A DNA stretch of 64,000 nt from Gelidibacter salicanalis (GCF_016469035.1 NZ_JAEHJZ010000039.1:32150-96149); one strand, 5' to 3'; positions 1 to 9,003 are shown, counted from the first letter of the stretch. Notes: a model not told the origin generated them from the sequence alone. Program-made: numbers and translations.

Positions 1-321
1 ACCCCTGAAAACACAAGCACTAGCGTCCCGCGACTTATAGCCGGTATCAACGGTCCGAGCATGCCTCAAAATTCAACCACAAGCTATTGGTTGAGAAGCA
101 CCGATTATCTAAGAATGAAAAACCTTCAATTAGGATACACGATTCCAAGTGATATTTTAGACAATTGGGGTGTTTCAAGACTTAGAGTGTATTACAGTGC
201 TCAAAACTTATTTACGGTAACCAATTATCTTAAAGGATGGGATCCGGAAGCACCTTCGGGACGTGGTAGTAGTTATCCTGTTGTGATGACGAATTCATTC
301 GGAGTTAATTTAACTTTTTAA
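1..321 (+). CDS. SusC/RagA-type TonB-dependent outer-membrane receptor, C-terminal fragment
   Basis: The reading frame is open from the first base, so this is the 3' end of a gene that begins before the window; the internal Met at base 61 is not the start. The visible ~106 residues have the end-of-barrel pattern of SusC proteins: a YWLRSTDYLRMKNLQLGYT stretch, then LRVYYSAQNLFTVTNY, a DPEAPSG turn, and a final strand ending in aromatic Phe (NLTF). SusC forms the barrel that imports glycans under a SusD lid, and a SusD gene follows 13 bases later. The substrate cannot be told from this piece. Confidence 0.9.
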   Translation, partial: TPENTSTSVPRLIAGINGPSMPQNSTTSYWLRSTDYLRMKNLQLGYTIPSDILDNWGVSRLRVYYSAQNLFTVTNYLKGWDPEAPSGRGSSYPVVMTNSFGVNLTF

Positions 322-334
322 TACATAGTACAAG

Positions 335-1921
335 ATGAAAAAATTAATATACTTATTAGGAATAGTGGTTATATTCAGCGCTTGTGACGATTCCTTCTTA
401 GAAACAGCACCTGATGACGCACTATCACCTTCCACGTTTTGGAAGTCGAAGAAAGATTTGGATCTGGCCTTAACAGGTTGCTATAGCGGCTTCCAAAGCG
501 GAGACGATATCATGTATCGCGATGCTGGATCAGATAATGCCTACAATAATTTCCCTTGGGAAGGTTGGACGAACATTGGAAATGGGAAACTATCTGCGGC
601 AGACGCAGGTGCATCATATTACGGCTTTGGAACCATCAACAGATGTAACGAGTTTCTTGCAAATGTTGATAAAGCAACTGCAGTTTCAGAAACAGATAGA
701 GCGGTTTATAAAGCGCAAGTACGTTTTATTCGCGCCTATAAATATTATGTATTGACCACAAATTATGGTGCCGTTCCTTTAATCCAGCAAAACTTTGCTA
801 CTCCTGAAGAAGCTAAAGTTCCAAGAGATTCACAAGACGTTATTCGTACATTTATTGAAGACGAATTGACAACGGTAATTGGCATGTTGCCAGATTCTTA
901 TTCTGGTGGTGAATATGGTAAAGCTACCAAAGGAGCTGCACAAGCGCTTCTAATGCGTTACTATCTTTACTTTGAGGATTATGACAATGCATTAGCTACC
1001 GCCCAAAGTATTTCTGGCTATTCGTTACATCCTTCGTTTGAAGGGCTTTTCGACCCAGCCAATGAGCAAAACGAGGAGATCATATTATCAGTACAGCAAA
1101 CACCAGATTTTTATGCGGTCAATTTCACCCCATTTATGCCCAACGGCCTTGGCGGTTGGTCTTCTGTAGTGCCTACACAATCGTTGGTTGATGCTTTCGA
1201 AATGGCAAATGGTAAAACCATTCAAGAAGCTGGCGAATATGATCCAAACAATCCATATATAAACAGAGATCCTCGATTGAGAGCCTCAATAGTGTATCCG
1301 GGTCAGGTATTTGCAAATAAGGTTTACAGTTCAATTGAAGATACTAGTCCTGATTATTATAACAAAGCTGATAATGCCACAAAAACGGGTTACAACTTTA
1401 AAAAGTACACTACTTTTTTAGATTTAAACCCTAGTTCTCCTTACTGGAACATGGGGAACGATATCTATATCTTTAGATACGCTGAAGTGCTTTTAACCAT
1501 TGCAGAAGCAAAAATTGAATTAAGTCAGATTGATAATGAACTTTATGACGCTATGGATGCCGTTAGATTAAGAGCAGGAATGCCTGCTGTTGACCGCGTT
1601 AAATATGCTGATCAAACAAGTTTAAGAAAACTACTAAGAAATGAGCGTCGCGTTGAGTTTGCTATGGAAGGTCTTCGGAGAGATGACATTATCCGTTGGG
1701 GTATAGCTACAGAAGTTCTTAATGGCGACCTCATGGGCACAAAAAGAGGAACTGTGTTAGAAACCACACAGCCAAACGGCGATCATAATGTGTCTCTAAC
1801 CTTACCATCAAATCTGATTGAGAACAGACAATTCCAAGCTCCTAAAAACAATCTTTTGCCTATTCCACAAGGAGCAATTGATAAAAATCCGAGCTTAACC
1901 CCTAATAATACTGGGTACTAG
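335..1921 (+). CDS. SusD/RagB-family glycan-binding outer-membrane lipoprotein
   Basis: This 528-residue protein has a lipoprotein signal (MKKLIYLLGIVVIFSAC, lipobox Cys at about residue 17). It continues with the usual SusD start, SFLETAPDDALSPSTFW, an alpha-helical TPR-like body (RAYKYYVLTTNYGAVPL; AKGAAQALLMRYYLY type helices) and the C-terminal RNERRVEFAMEGLRRDDIIRWG motif region diagnostic of RagB/SusD. SusD caps the SusC barrel on the cell surface and binds the oligosaccharide. It pairs with the partial SusC just upstream and ends this locus, since a terminator-like hairpin follows. Substrate unknown. Confidence 0.95.
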   Translation: MKKLIYLLGIVVIFSACDDSFLETAPDDALSPSTFWKSKKDLDLALTGCYSGFQSGDDIMYRDAGSDNAYNNFPWEGWTNIGNGKLSAADAGASYYGFGTINRCNEFLANVDKATAVSETDRAVYKAQVRFIRAYKYYVLTTNYGAVPLIQQNFATPEEAKVPRDSQDVIRTFIEDELTTVIGMLPDSYSGGEYGKATKGAAQALLMRYYLYFEDYDNALATAQSISGYSLHPSFEGLFDPANEQNEEIILSVQQTPDFYAVNFTPFMPNGLGGWSSVVPTQSLVDAFEMANGKTIQEAGEYDPNNPYINRDPRLRASIVYPGQVFANKVYSSIEDTSPDYYNKADNATKTGYNFKKYTTFLDLNPSSPYWNMGNDIYIFRYAEVLLTIAEAKIELSQIDNELYDAMDAVRLRAGMPAVDRVKYADQTSLRKLLRNERRVEFAMEGLRRDDIIRWGIATEVLNGDLMGTKRGTVLETTQPNGDHNVSLTLPSNLIENRQFQAPKNNLLPIPQGAIDKNPSLTPNNTGY

Positions 1922-2000
1922 TTTTCTCTATCCATCGTGTGAAAAAAATACGATGTTTGAAAAAGTTAATATTTTTTATTTTTTTGAGTTAGTTAGTCAG

Positions 2001-2033
2001 AAAACCCGGAAACATTGTTTTTCGGGTTTTTTA
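2001..2033 (+). terminator. Intrinsic terminator after SusD
   Basis: AAAACCCG at 2001-2008 pairs with CGGGTTTT at 2023-2030 and is followed by T-rich sequence, about 80 bases after the SusD stop codon. Confidence 0.75.
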
Positions 2034-2236
2034 ATAGGCTAATTGCTGCTGTGATTCTGAATTTACGCAATTATTGCACAAAACATCCAAGAGCCTAATT
2101 TTGCATATCTTCATAAATTTAAAGTAAAACATTACACCACTTTAGCTTCTTTTGTGCGGTTGTTTTGAGAGCGTTTATAACAAGTTAATAGTATTGTTAG
2201 GTGTAACTTTCTAGTTTTCAGGTTGGTGTGTCAAAA

Positions 2237-2273
2237 TATTTCAATAAAATAAAATTGAAATTTTATTGAAATA
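2237..2273. promoter_or_regulatory. Perfect 14-bp inverted repeat upstream of nhaA
   Basis: TATTTCAATAAAAT at 2237-2250 is the exact reverse complement of 2260-2273, with a 9-base A-rich spacer. It ends 48 bases before the nhaA start. It could be an operator for a regulator or a hairpin; the sequence alone does not decide. The rest of the 1922-2321 gap holds only the SusD terminator. Confidence 0.55.
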
Positions 2274-2321
2274 GAAAATATTAAATCGGAAATTGTACTT
2301 TGAACGTAATAGTGTCCAAAA

Positions 2322-3656
2322 ATGAGCAACCTAACAAAAAAAATAGAGACCTTTTTCAAAAATGATTCCGCACCGGGAATATTGTTAATCATTGCCACAA
2401 TTAGTGCGTTAATTGTTGCTAACACGCCTTTAAATAGCTTTTATCATACAGTCATGCAACTCAAATTTGAAATGGGTTTTGAAAACGTCTACATTTCCAA
2501 AACCTTGCACCACTGGGTAAATGATGGCTTAATGGCCCTTTTCTTTTTATTGGTAGGGCTTGAAATTAAGAGCGAATTGAAATTTGGACGGCTGACCTCA
2601 TTTAGATCGGCCACATTTCCTGTGGTTGCCGCAATAAGTGGCGCCTTATTTCCTGCGCTTATATATCTAGCCTTCAATCAGGGAACTGATTATGTAAAAG
2701 GTTGGGCGATACCAATGGCTACTGACATTGCATTTGTTATTGGTATCCTCGCCATGCTCGGGTCTCGAATGCCTTCCTGGGCTAAGGTGTTTATTACCAC
2801 TATTGCTGTGGTAGACGACCTTATTGCGGTATTGGTAATTGCATTTTTCTATACTGACGAAATCAATTTTGGAGCTTTAGGCATAGCCGGGGCCTGTACC
2901 TTGATTCTGCTGATCTTTAATTATAAAGGAGTCAACAGATTGACACCTTATCTCATTGTTGGTTTTATAATGTGGTGGGCTGTGTTGACCTCGGGAATTC
3001 ACGCAACCATTGCTGGTGTCATCTTGGCCTTGACATTACCGCTGCGGCAAGAATGGGAGCTCGATAAAATTCGGCGGTATGCGCTACGCGGTTACCACTT
3101 ATTTAGAGAAGCAAAAGATCATAAACTGGCAATGACCAGTACAAAAGTGCACGATTATCTTGAAAGAACCCAACGGGAGATGGAATCGCCATTAAAACGT
3201 TTGGAGCGTAAACTACACGGACTGGTTTACTTTTTTATCATGCCGCTCTTCGCCTTTGTTAATGCCGGAATTATATTTGATTCGCAAATTCTTAATGAAG
3301 CCTTTCATATCCCCATCACTTGGGGGATCATCGTAGGATTGTTGATTGGGAAACCTGTAGGCATTATGTTAGCTATTTGGATCCTTTTGAAATTTTTCTA
3401 CAAAAACATGCCACAAACCCAAGAAATATGGCGCTTGCTCTTTGGTATTTCGTTGCTCTGTGGTATTGGTTTTACCATGTCGTTGTTTATCGTAAACCTA
3501 TCGTTCGATGATCGTGTGATTCAGGAAGAAGCGAAAATTGGGATTCTACTCGCCTCTATTTTGAGCGGAATAATTGGTTATATGGTACTGCGTAACGCCA
3601 CTAGAAAACCAGAGGCAATTACTGAAGATAAGATGAGTAAAATGGGCTATTATTAA
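2322..3656 (+). CDS. nhaA: Na+/H+ antiporter NhaA
   Basis: This is an inner-membrane antiporter that expels sodium in exchange for protons, for salt and pH homeostasis. The 444 residues contain about a dozen hydrophobic segments. NhaA hallmarks are the LHHWVNDGLMALFFLLVGLE block (residues ~62-81), MATDIAFVIGILAMLGSRMP, and the ion-binding AspAsp pair in TTIAVVDDLIAVL. GVILALTLP and the C-terminal GIGFTMSLFI segment also match. There is an insertion of charged residues at about 250-300 (the REAKDHKL...MESPLKRLERK region), as in other Bacteroidota NhaA. It is a single gene with its own terminator downstream and a perfect inverted repeat upstream. Confidence 0.97.
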   Translation: MSNLTKKIETFFKNDSAPGILLIIATISALIVANTPLNSFYHTVMQLKFEMGFENVYISKTLHHWVNDGLMALFFLLVGLEIKSELKFGRLTSFRSATFPVVAAISGALFPALIYLAFNQGTDYVKGWAIPMATDIAFVIGILAMLGSRMPSWAKVFITTIAVVDDLIAVLVIAFFYTDEINFGALGIAGACTLILLIFNYKGVNRLTPYLIVGFIMWWAVLTSGIHATIAGVILALTLPLRQEWELDKIRRYALRGYHLFREAKDHKLAMTSTKVHDYLERTQREMESPLKRLERKLHGLVYFFIMPLFAFVNAGIIFDSQILNEAFHIPITWGIIVGLLIGKPVGIMLAIWILLKFFYKNMPQTQEIWRLLFGISLLCGIGFTMSLFIVNLSFDDRVIQEEAKIGILLASILSGIIGYMVLRNATRKPEAITEDKMSKMGYY

Positions 3657-3734
3657 TCGGTAATACAAGTAAATAGGGTGCCACTTAGTTATAAAATGTA
3701 AATTTTAACGCACGTTTGGTGTTGCTAAAAATAT

Positions 3735-3768
3735 AAAAGGAGACTATTTTCTAATAGGTCTCCTTTCT
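3735..3768 (+). terminator. Intrinsic terminator after nhaA
   Basis: AAAGGAGAC (3736-3744) pairs with GTCTCCTTT (3758-3766); the 13-base loop begins and ends with the short complement TAT/ATA. The symmetric A-rich and T-rich flanks would also allow use on the other strand. Confidence 0.7.
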
Positions 3769-4076
3769 TGATTTTAGGGTGATTCTTGCCATTCTGGTTA
3801 TGATTAATCTGCTTGTGTAGAATTTTAATGAGAGTCCTTTTCTACTATAACTATCGCAAGGATTACAGTATGCACAGTCCGTAGCTATAGAGGTCATTTT
3901 TATAGGGATAAGATTCGTAATGACTTCTAAAATGCCTAACTTTAGACAACTCATTAGGACATATGTGCTCTAAAACGTGGTGGATGCTTGATCGTATTGC
4001 ATCGCTTTGATTATGGAACCATTTCAAAATTTTAAATAGACCTATCACAATTCACTAAAACTCAAATACTAACCCT
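3769..4076. other. Intergenic region before acnA, no gene recognised
   Basis: About 300 bases between the nhaA terminator and acnA. Minus-strand open frames of 60-67 codons pass through it, but they lack a recognisable family, a convincing start and coding-like composition. It presumably contains the acnA promoter, but no clear TAnnTTTG element was found. Confidence 0.4.
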
Positions 4077-6857
4077 ATGGAAAACGATGTATTTAAAACT
4101 AAAAAGCAATTAACCATTGATGGTAAAACCTATGATTATTACAGTCTTGAAGCGCTTGCCAAACAGGGTTATGATATAGATAAACTACCATTTTCAATTC
4201 GCATACTCTTAGAAAATGCCGTGCGTCATTTTGATGGTTTTTCGGTTACTAAAGAAAATATTGAAACCTTGTTGAATTGGGAGCCAAAAGGAATAGATAA
4301 GGACATTCCGTTTAAACCTGCAAGGGTATTGATGCAGGATTTTACGGGAGTTCCCGCAGTGGTAGATATTGCTGCGCTTCGGGCAGAAGTGGCAAGGAAA
4401 GGTAAAAACCCGGATCATATAAATCCTCTCGTACCTGTAGATTTGGTCATTGACCATTCTGTTCAAGTAGATTATTTTGGAACGGAATATTCCTATCAGC
4501 GTAATATGGAGGAGGAATATAAGCGCAATAAGGAACGCTACCAATTCTTAAAATGGGCGCAACAGTCTTTTGATAATTTTAGTGTGGTTCCTCCTGGGAT
4601 GGGAATCTGCCATCAAATTAATTTAGAATATTTTTCCAAAGGCGTCATTGAACGCGACGGCCAATTGTTTCCAGATACCGTGGTGGGTACGGACAGTCAT
4701 ACCCCAATGGTCAATGGGATTGGCGTTGTGGCGTGGGGTGTTGGTGGTATTGAAGCGGAAGCGGCAATTTTAGGGCAACCGCTTTATTTTATAATGCCAG
4801 AAGTGATTGGATTAAAACTGACCGGTAAGTTGCCCTTAGGATCTACTGCCACAGATTTGGTATTGACCATTGCCAATATTCTAAGAAAGCAAGGCGTGGT
4901 GGGCAAATTTGTGGAGGTGTTCGGTCCAGGATTAGATCATTTATCGGTTCCTGATAGAGCTACCATAGGTAATATGTCTCCAGAATTTGGATGTACCATC
5001 ACCTATTTCCCAATTGATGACAAAACATTAAAATACATGCGGGAAAGTAACCGCTCAGAAGAACAAATCAAGTTGGTAGAAACCTACTGTAAAGTCAATA
5101 TGCTCTGGCGAGAGAATGAAGACCGAATTACCTATACTGAAGTTGTAGAGCTCGATGTGTCTACTATTGAACCGACCGTTGCAGGACCAAAACGACCTCA
5201 AGATAAAATACTCTTAAAGAATTTTAAACCGAAATTTATCGATTTGCTGAGTTCATCGTTTGAACGCGAATACATTGAGCATGAAGATCGGGAGTCGGTT
5301 ATTAGGTGGAAGAATGAAGGGGGCAATCAACCTACTTCTCCGCCTAAAGAAATCTCTGATGGTACAAAAATTGAAACCAAAGAGAAAAACGGGCTTAAAA
5401 CCGTTTGGATTGATAAAGGCGAACAGAAATATTCATTATCAGACGGATCAGTGGTTATAGCGGCCATTACTTCGTGTACCAACACGTCCAATCCGTTTGT
5501 GATGATAGGTGCTGGATTGGTGGCCAAAAAGGCACGAGAAAAGGGTATTGACGTCAAGCCCTGGGTAAAAACGTCTTTAGCGCCAGGCTCTAAAGTGGTG
5601 ACGGATTATTTGAAAAAAGCCGATTTATTAAAAGATTTGGAAGCCTTGCAATTTCATTTAGTGGGTTATGGCTGTACCTCTTGTATTGGGAATTCAGGAC
5701 CGCTGCCACCGGCTATTTCTAAGGCGGTAGATGACAATCAGCTGGTGGTGTGCTCAGTGCTTTCGGGCAACCGGAATTTTGAGGCCCGTGTGCATTCACA
5801 AGTTAAAATGAATTACCTCATGTCGCCCATGTTAGTGGTCGCGTTTGCAATTGCAGGACGCGTGGATATTAATCTGACTACAGATCCTATTAGTTATGAT
5901 AAAAATCAACTCCCAGTATACCTTAAAGACATCTGGCCAACGGATGATGAAATCAATGCGGTGCTAAAAGAGGTATTGACGCCAAAAGATTTTCATAAAA
6001 ATTATTCTGAAATTTTTGAAGGGAATGAGATTTGGAGAAACTTGGAAGTTCCTAAAGGCAAACTGTATGAATGGGACCAAGACTCAACATATATTCAAGA
6101 AATCCCCTTCTTTAAAAATATTTCAGAGACAGCACCAGCACTTCAAAACATTACAAATGCACGTGCATTGTTAGTTTTGGGAGACAGTATTACTACTGAT
6201 CATATCTCCCCAGCGGGAGCTTTTGATGAACATTCTGCTGCAGGACAGTATTTAATAGAAAAAGGAGTCAAAAAAGAAGCGTTCAACTCCTACGGAAGTC
6301 GCCGTGGCAATGATGAAGTGATGGTGCGTGGCACTTTCGCTAACGTTCGAATCAAGAATAAACTTGCTAAACAGGAAGGCGGCTACACGGCGTATTTACC
6401 AACAGGGGAGGAAATGAGCGTCTATGATGCGGCGATGAACTATCAGAAAGATAATACGCCTTTAGTGGTGCTGACGGGCAAGGAATACGGAAGTGGATCT
6501 TCAAGAGATTGGGCAGCAAAAGGTACCTTTTTATTAGGCGTCAAAGCGGTCATAGCGGAGAGCTATGAGCGTATCCATAGAAGTAATTTAGTAGGCCTTG
6601 GTGTCTTGCCACTGCAATACGAAGTGGGCGATACCGCGGAAAAATTAGGATTAACCGGAACAGAAATTTTTACTATTTCAGGAATAGCGGAAGGATTGAC
6701 GCCACACAAATCTGTAGATGTGAGTGCAGAAAATGACAAGGGTGAAATCATTAAATTTAAAGCCATTGCCCGATTGGATTCATTGATAGATATTGAATAT
6801 TACCGCAATGGGGGCATCCTCCAATACGTGCTTCGTCAGTTTTTAGATAACGCATAA
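4077..6857 (+). CDS. acnA: Aconitate hydratase AcnA (IRP-type)
   Basis: This cytoplasmic 4Fe-4S enzyme of the TCA cycle converts citrate to isocitrate. The 926 residues are close to the AcnA/IRP1 length. Visible hallmarks are RVLMQDFTGVPAVVDIAALR (~residues 82-101), DLVIDHSVQVD, GTDSHTPMVNG..GVGGIEAEA, and the cluster ligands in AAITSCTNTSNP and YGCTSCIGNSGPLP. The C-terminal swivel domain carries LGDSITTDHISPAG, the SRRGNDEVMVRGTFANVR region and GSGSSRDWAAKG. All three cluster Cys are present, so it should be active. It stands alone, and its start is set by MENDVFKTKKQL, which matches the usual N-terminus. Confidence 0.97.
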   Translation: MENDVFKTKKQLTIDGKTYDYYSLEALAKQGYDIDKLPFSIRILLENAVRHFDGFSVTKENIETLLNWEPKGIDKDIPFKPARVLMQDFTGVPAVVDIAALRAEVARKGKNPDHINPLVPVDLVIDHSVQVDYFGTEYSYQRNMEEEYKRNKERYQFLKWAQQSFDNFSVVPPGMGICHQINLEYFSKGVIERDGQLFPDTVVGTDSHTPMVNGIGVVAWGVGGIEAEAAILGQPLYFIMPEVIGLKLTGKLPLGSTATDLVLTIANILRKQGVVGKFVEVFGPGLDHLSVPDRATIGNMSPEFGCTITYFPIDDKTLKYMRESNRSEEQIKLVETYCKVNMLWRENEDRITYTEVVELDVSTIEPTVAGPKRPQDKILLKNFKPKFIDLLSSSFEREYIEHEDRESVIRWKNEGGNQPTSPPKEISDGTKIETKEKNGLKTVWIDKGEQKYSLSDGSVVIAAITSCTNTSNPFVMIGAGLVAKKAREKGIDVKPWVKTSLAPGSKVVTDYLKKADLLKDLEALQFHLVGYGCTSCIGNSGPLPPAISKAVDDNQLVVCSVLSGNRNFEARVHSQVKMNYLMSPMLVVAFAIAGRVDINLTTDPISYDKNQLPVYLKDIWPTDDEINAVLKEVLTPKDFHKNYSEIFEGNEIWRNLEVPKGKLYEWDQDSTYIQEIPFFKNISETAPALQNITNARALLVLGDSITTDHISPAGAFDEHSAAGQYLIEKGVKKEAFNSYGSRRGNDEVMVRGTFANVRIKNKLAKQEGGYTAYLPTGEEMSVYDAAMNYQKDNTPLVVLTGKEYGSGSSRDWAAKGTFLLGVKAVIAESYERIHRSNLVGLGVLPLQYEVGDTAEKLGLTGTEIFTISGIAEGLTPHKSVDVSAENDKGEIIKFKAIARLDSLIDIEYYRNGGILQYVLRQFLDNA

Positions 6858-7085
6858 GGATGCACTAAGGATCAATATCTTGAATAGAAATTTAGAATTT
6901 AAAATAATTCATTAGTGTCCGGTTAAAATAATTTTAGTGTAATAAACCCTATCTTAATAAGGGATTTTACAAGTTTTGTTAAATGACACCTGTCTTTTTC
7001 GAAATGATGTTATGGAGGTAGAGTTGTCAAGTCTATCCTTAGATCATATGTGTTTATCAGTTTGTGATGTGCAATTTGAGCAAAT

Positions 7086-7116
7086 TTTGCTAACATACCA
7101 ATTTTTGGTATATTTG
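7086..7116 (+). promoter_or_regulatory. Bacteroidota-type promoter of the ParDE-like operon
   Basis: TTTG at 7086-7089 (-33 element) is separated by exactly 19 bases from TATATTTG at 7109-7116 (-7 element, consensus TAnnTTTG). Transcription would start near 7122, only about a dozen bases before the antitoxin start codon. Two palindromes overlap it (separate entry). Confidence 0.8.
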
Positions 7117-7135
7117 AATCAAATAGTATTCAAAT
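7095..7135. promoter_or_regulatory. Two palindromic operator candidates over the toxin-antitoxin promoter
   Basis: ATACCAA-TTT-TTGGTAT (7095-7111) is a perfect 7-bp palindrome reaching into the -7 element. ATTTGAAT (7112-7119) and ATTCAAAT (7128-7135) form a second perfect 8-bp repeat, whose right arm includes the antitoxin start codon at 7134. This is the expected architecture for autorepression by a ParD-type antitoxin. Confidence 0.7.
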
Positions 7136-7385
7136 GAACAAAAACACATCAATATCACTCGGGAATTATTTCGACCAATTCGTCCAAAGTAGCATAAGTA
7201 AAGGAAGATTTAAGAATGTTAGCGAAGTCATACGGGCTGGTTTAAGACTTTTAGAAGAAGAAGAAAATAAAGTTATTGCTTTAAAAAACGCAATTCAAGA
7301 AGGAATTGACAGCGGAATAGCGCACGACTTTGACCCTAAAAAACATCTTGAAACTTTAAAGGCAAAAAAACACTCGAATGGCTGA
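7134..7385 (+). CDS. ParD-like type II antitoxin (ribbon-helix-helix)
   Basis: An 83-residue protein of the CC2985/ParD family. The N-terminal MNKNTSISLGNYFDQFV is the DNA-binding beta strand and helix, followed by GRFKNVSEVIRAGLRLLEEEE, typical of ParD dimerisation helices. The C-terminal tail (IQEGIDSGIAHDFDPKKHL) is the part that normally wraps the toxin. It overlaps the toxin gene by 8 bases, so the two are probably translationally coupled. It should neutralise the toxin and repress its own promoter through the palindromes just upstream. Confidence 0.92.
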   Translation: MNKNTSISLGNYFDQFVQSSISKGRFKNVSEVIRAGLRLLEEEENKVIALKNAIQEGIDSGIAHDFDPKKHLETLKAKKHSNG

Positions 7386-7677
7386 ATATAAGTTAACAAA
7401 CAAAGCTGTTGAGGATGTATCAAAGATTTGGGATTATACATTTGAAGTTTGGTCGGAAAAACAAGCTGACAAATATTACGATGAACTAATTTTAAATTGT
7501 CAAGAAATTTCTGAAAATCCAGATTTGGGAAAAAGCTACGAAGGCATATCAAAGCAACTTCTCGGAATGAAGGCAAATCGGCATATAATATTTTACAGAA
7601 CTTTAAGCGAGGGCTATGTTGAAATAACGAGAATATTACACGAGAGAATGGATTTGAAGAAAAGAATAACGGAATAA
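7378..7677 (+). CDS. ParE-like toxin (RelE/ParE superfamily)
   Basis: A 99-residue basic toxin. The opening EYKLTNKAVEDVSKIWDYT, the middle WSEKQADKYYDELILNCQEI and the C-terminal block ANRHIIFYRTLSEGYVEITRILHERMD match ParE toxins, most of which poison DNA gyrase; the HIIFY core strand and RILHERMD end are the best markers. It lies directly behind and overlaps the ParD-like antitoxin. Family membership is clear, but whether gyrase is the target cannot be read from the sequence. Confidence 0.92.
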   Translation: MAEYKLTNKAVEDVSKIWDYTFEVWSEKQADKYYDELILNCQEISENPDLGKSYEGISKQLLGMKANRHIIFYRTLSEGYVEITRILHERMDLKKRITE

Positions 7678-7837
7678 AAACTATACACAAAATAGTATAG
7701 TTAGATTGAGTTTAAATAAAGCAGATTCTGCGCAGCACGTATAAGATGTGGCAAATCAGTAATAGCTCGGTTTGGAAATTTATATGACAGATGGAATGCT
7801 TTAAGATATAAAATGAAAGAATGTTAAATAGAAATCC

Positions 7838-8509
7838 ATGAAAAATCAAGTTGTACATATAAAATCAATAGCGCATGCCACTCATGATGTGTTACATATT
7901 GTAACCGAAAAACCAGAAGGCATGACTTTTAAACCAGGTCAAGCCACAGAACTGTTTGTAGATGAGTCTGGATGGGAAAATGAAGGACGTCCATTTACCT
8001 TTACGGGTTTGCCTGAACAGGAACATCTTGAGTTTATGATAAAAACCTATCCGTCCCATAATGGCGTTACCGAAAAACTACTGTCCTTAAAGGCAGGAGA
8101 TCGGGTGATCCTGAATGATGTGTTTGGTGCGATTGCCTACAAAGGTGAAGGAACATTTATTGCCGGTGGGGCAGGGGTGACGCCTTTTATTTCAATTTTA
8201 AGACATTTGAAATCGCAGGGTAAATTAGGGGATAACAAACTTATTTTTGCAAATAATTCGGAAAAAGATATCATTCTTAAAAATGAATTTCAAACCATGT
8301 TGGGTGATAATTTTATTAATATCCTGTCGGAAGATACGGTTGGAGGCATAGCGCATGGACGCATCACAGAGAAATTCTTAAAAAATTGCGGACTGGCCTA
8401 TGATAAACCATTTTACATTTGTGGCCCGCCGCCAATGATGGAAGCTGTAGTAGAGCAGTTAGCGCATTTGAATGTGTCTAAAGATCAGATGGTGACCGAA
8501 GCGTTTTAA
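7838..8509 (+). CDS. FAD-binding ferredoxin/flavodoxin reductase-like oxidoreductase
   Basis: A 223-residue two-domain flavoprotein. The N-terminal beta-barrel has GRPFTFTGLP in place of the RxYS FAD-binding motif. The C-terminal nucleotide-binding half has FIAGGAGVTPFISILRHL and ends with the NAD(P)H motif YICGPPPMMEAVVEQL. No ferredoxin or other redox domain is fused to it, so the electron partner is unknown. A DUF488 gene follows after 5 bases, and the pair probably forms an operon. The start at MKNQVVHIKSI gives the full barrel. Confidence 0.85.
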   Translation: MKNQVVHIKSIAHATHDVLHIVTEKPEGMTFKPGQATELFVDESGWENEGRPFTFTGLPEQEHLEFMIKTYPSHNGVTEKLLSLKAGDRVILNDVFGAIAYKGEGTFIAGGAGVTPFISILRHLKSQGKLGDNKLIFANNSEKDIILKNEFQTMLGDNFINILSEDTVGGIAHGRITEKFLKNCGLAYDKPFYICGPPPMMEAVVEQLAHLNVSKDQMVTEAF

Positions 8510-8514
8510 ATCTT

Positions 8515-8865
8515 ATGAAAAACATCCAAATAAAGCGTATTTATGATGTTCCTGCCAAAGATGATGGGTATCGGGTTTTGGTGGATAGATTATGGCCGCG
8601 AGGAGTTTTAAAAGAAGATGCGCAATTGAACGATTGGCTTAAAGAGATTGCGCCTTCAACACAACTCCGAAAATGGTTTGACCATAAGCCTGCAAAATTT
8701 GAAGTATTCACTGAGAAATATACGGACGAATTGGAGGATAAATTTGAGATTTTGAGGGAGCTGAAAAACAATACGAGAACTAAAACACTTACGTTACTGT
8801 ATGGCGCAAAAGACACTGAGCATAATCAAGCGGTGGTGCTTAAAACGGTTTTAGAAAACCTTTAA
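8515..8865 (+). CDS. DUF488 family protein
   Basis: A 116-residue protein with the DUF488 signatures RVLVDRLWPRGV (residues ~20-31), LKEIAPSTQLRKWFDH, FTEKYTDEL and the C-terminal TLLYGAKDTEHNQAVVL. Members are small cytoplasmic proteins often found beside redox or metabolic genes, with no settled biochemical role. It starts 5 bases after the flavin reductase-like gene. Confidence 0.92.
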   Translation: MKNIQIKRIYDVPAKDDGYRVLVDRLWPRGVLKEDAQLNDWLKEIAPSTQLRKWFDHKPAKFEVFTEKYTDELEDKFEILRELKNNTRTKTLTLLYGAKDTEHNQAVVLKTVLENL

Positions 8866-8914
8866 AAGTACAATTAGGAGGTCAGTTTATGCGGCTATGT
8901 CAGTTTGAGTGCCT

Positions 8915-8990
8915 ATGTCAGTTTGAGCGCAGTCGAAAACCTTAGTATTTGGGGTGTCACAGTATTTCGACTGCGCTCAATATGACATTC
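8915..8990. repeat. Intergenic palindromic repeat element (type 1)
   Basis: TTGAGCGCAGTCGAAA at 8923-8938 is the exact reverse complement of 8965-8980. The match continues imperfectly outward to ATGTCA/TGACAT. The CTATGTCAGTTTGAG half-motif is also repeated directly just upstream. It sits between the convergent DUF488 and amylase genes. Elements with the same TGTCA..TTGAG..GTCG core occur at 12.0 kb, and more distantly at 34.4-35.2 kb. Confidence 0.75.
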
Positions 8991-9003
8991 GTTTTTATAA
9001 ACC

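Noticed and set aside
1922-2321. Small minus-strand frame over the nhaA start (2231-2425)
   Set aside because: It is antisense to the conserved N-terminus of nhaA and has no family pattern.
3751-4048. Minus-strand open frames of 60-67 codons between nhaA and acnA
   Set aside because: They have GTG or in-frame internal starts, no recognisable domain, and overlap the nhaA terminator; probably chance frames.
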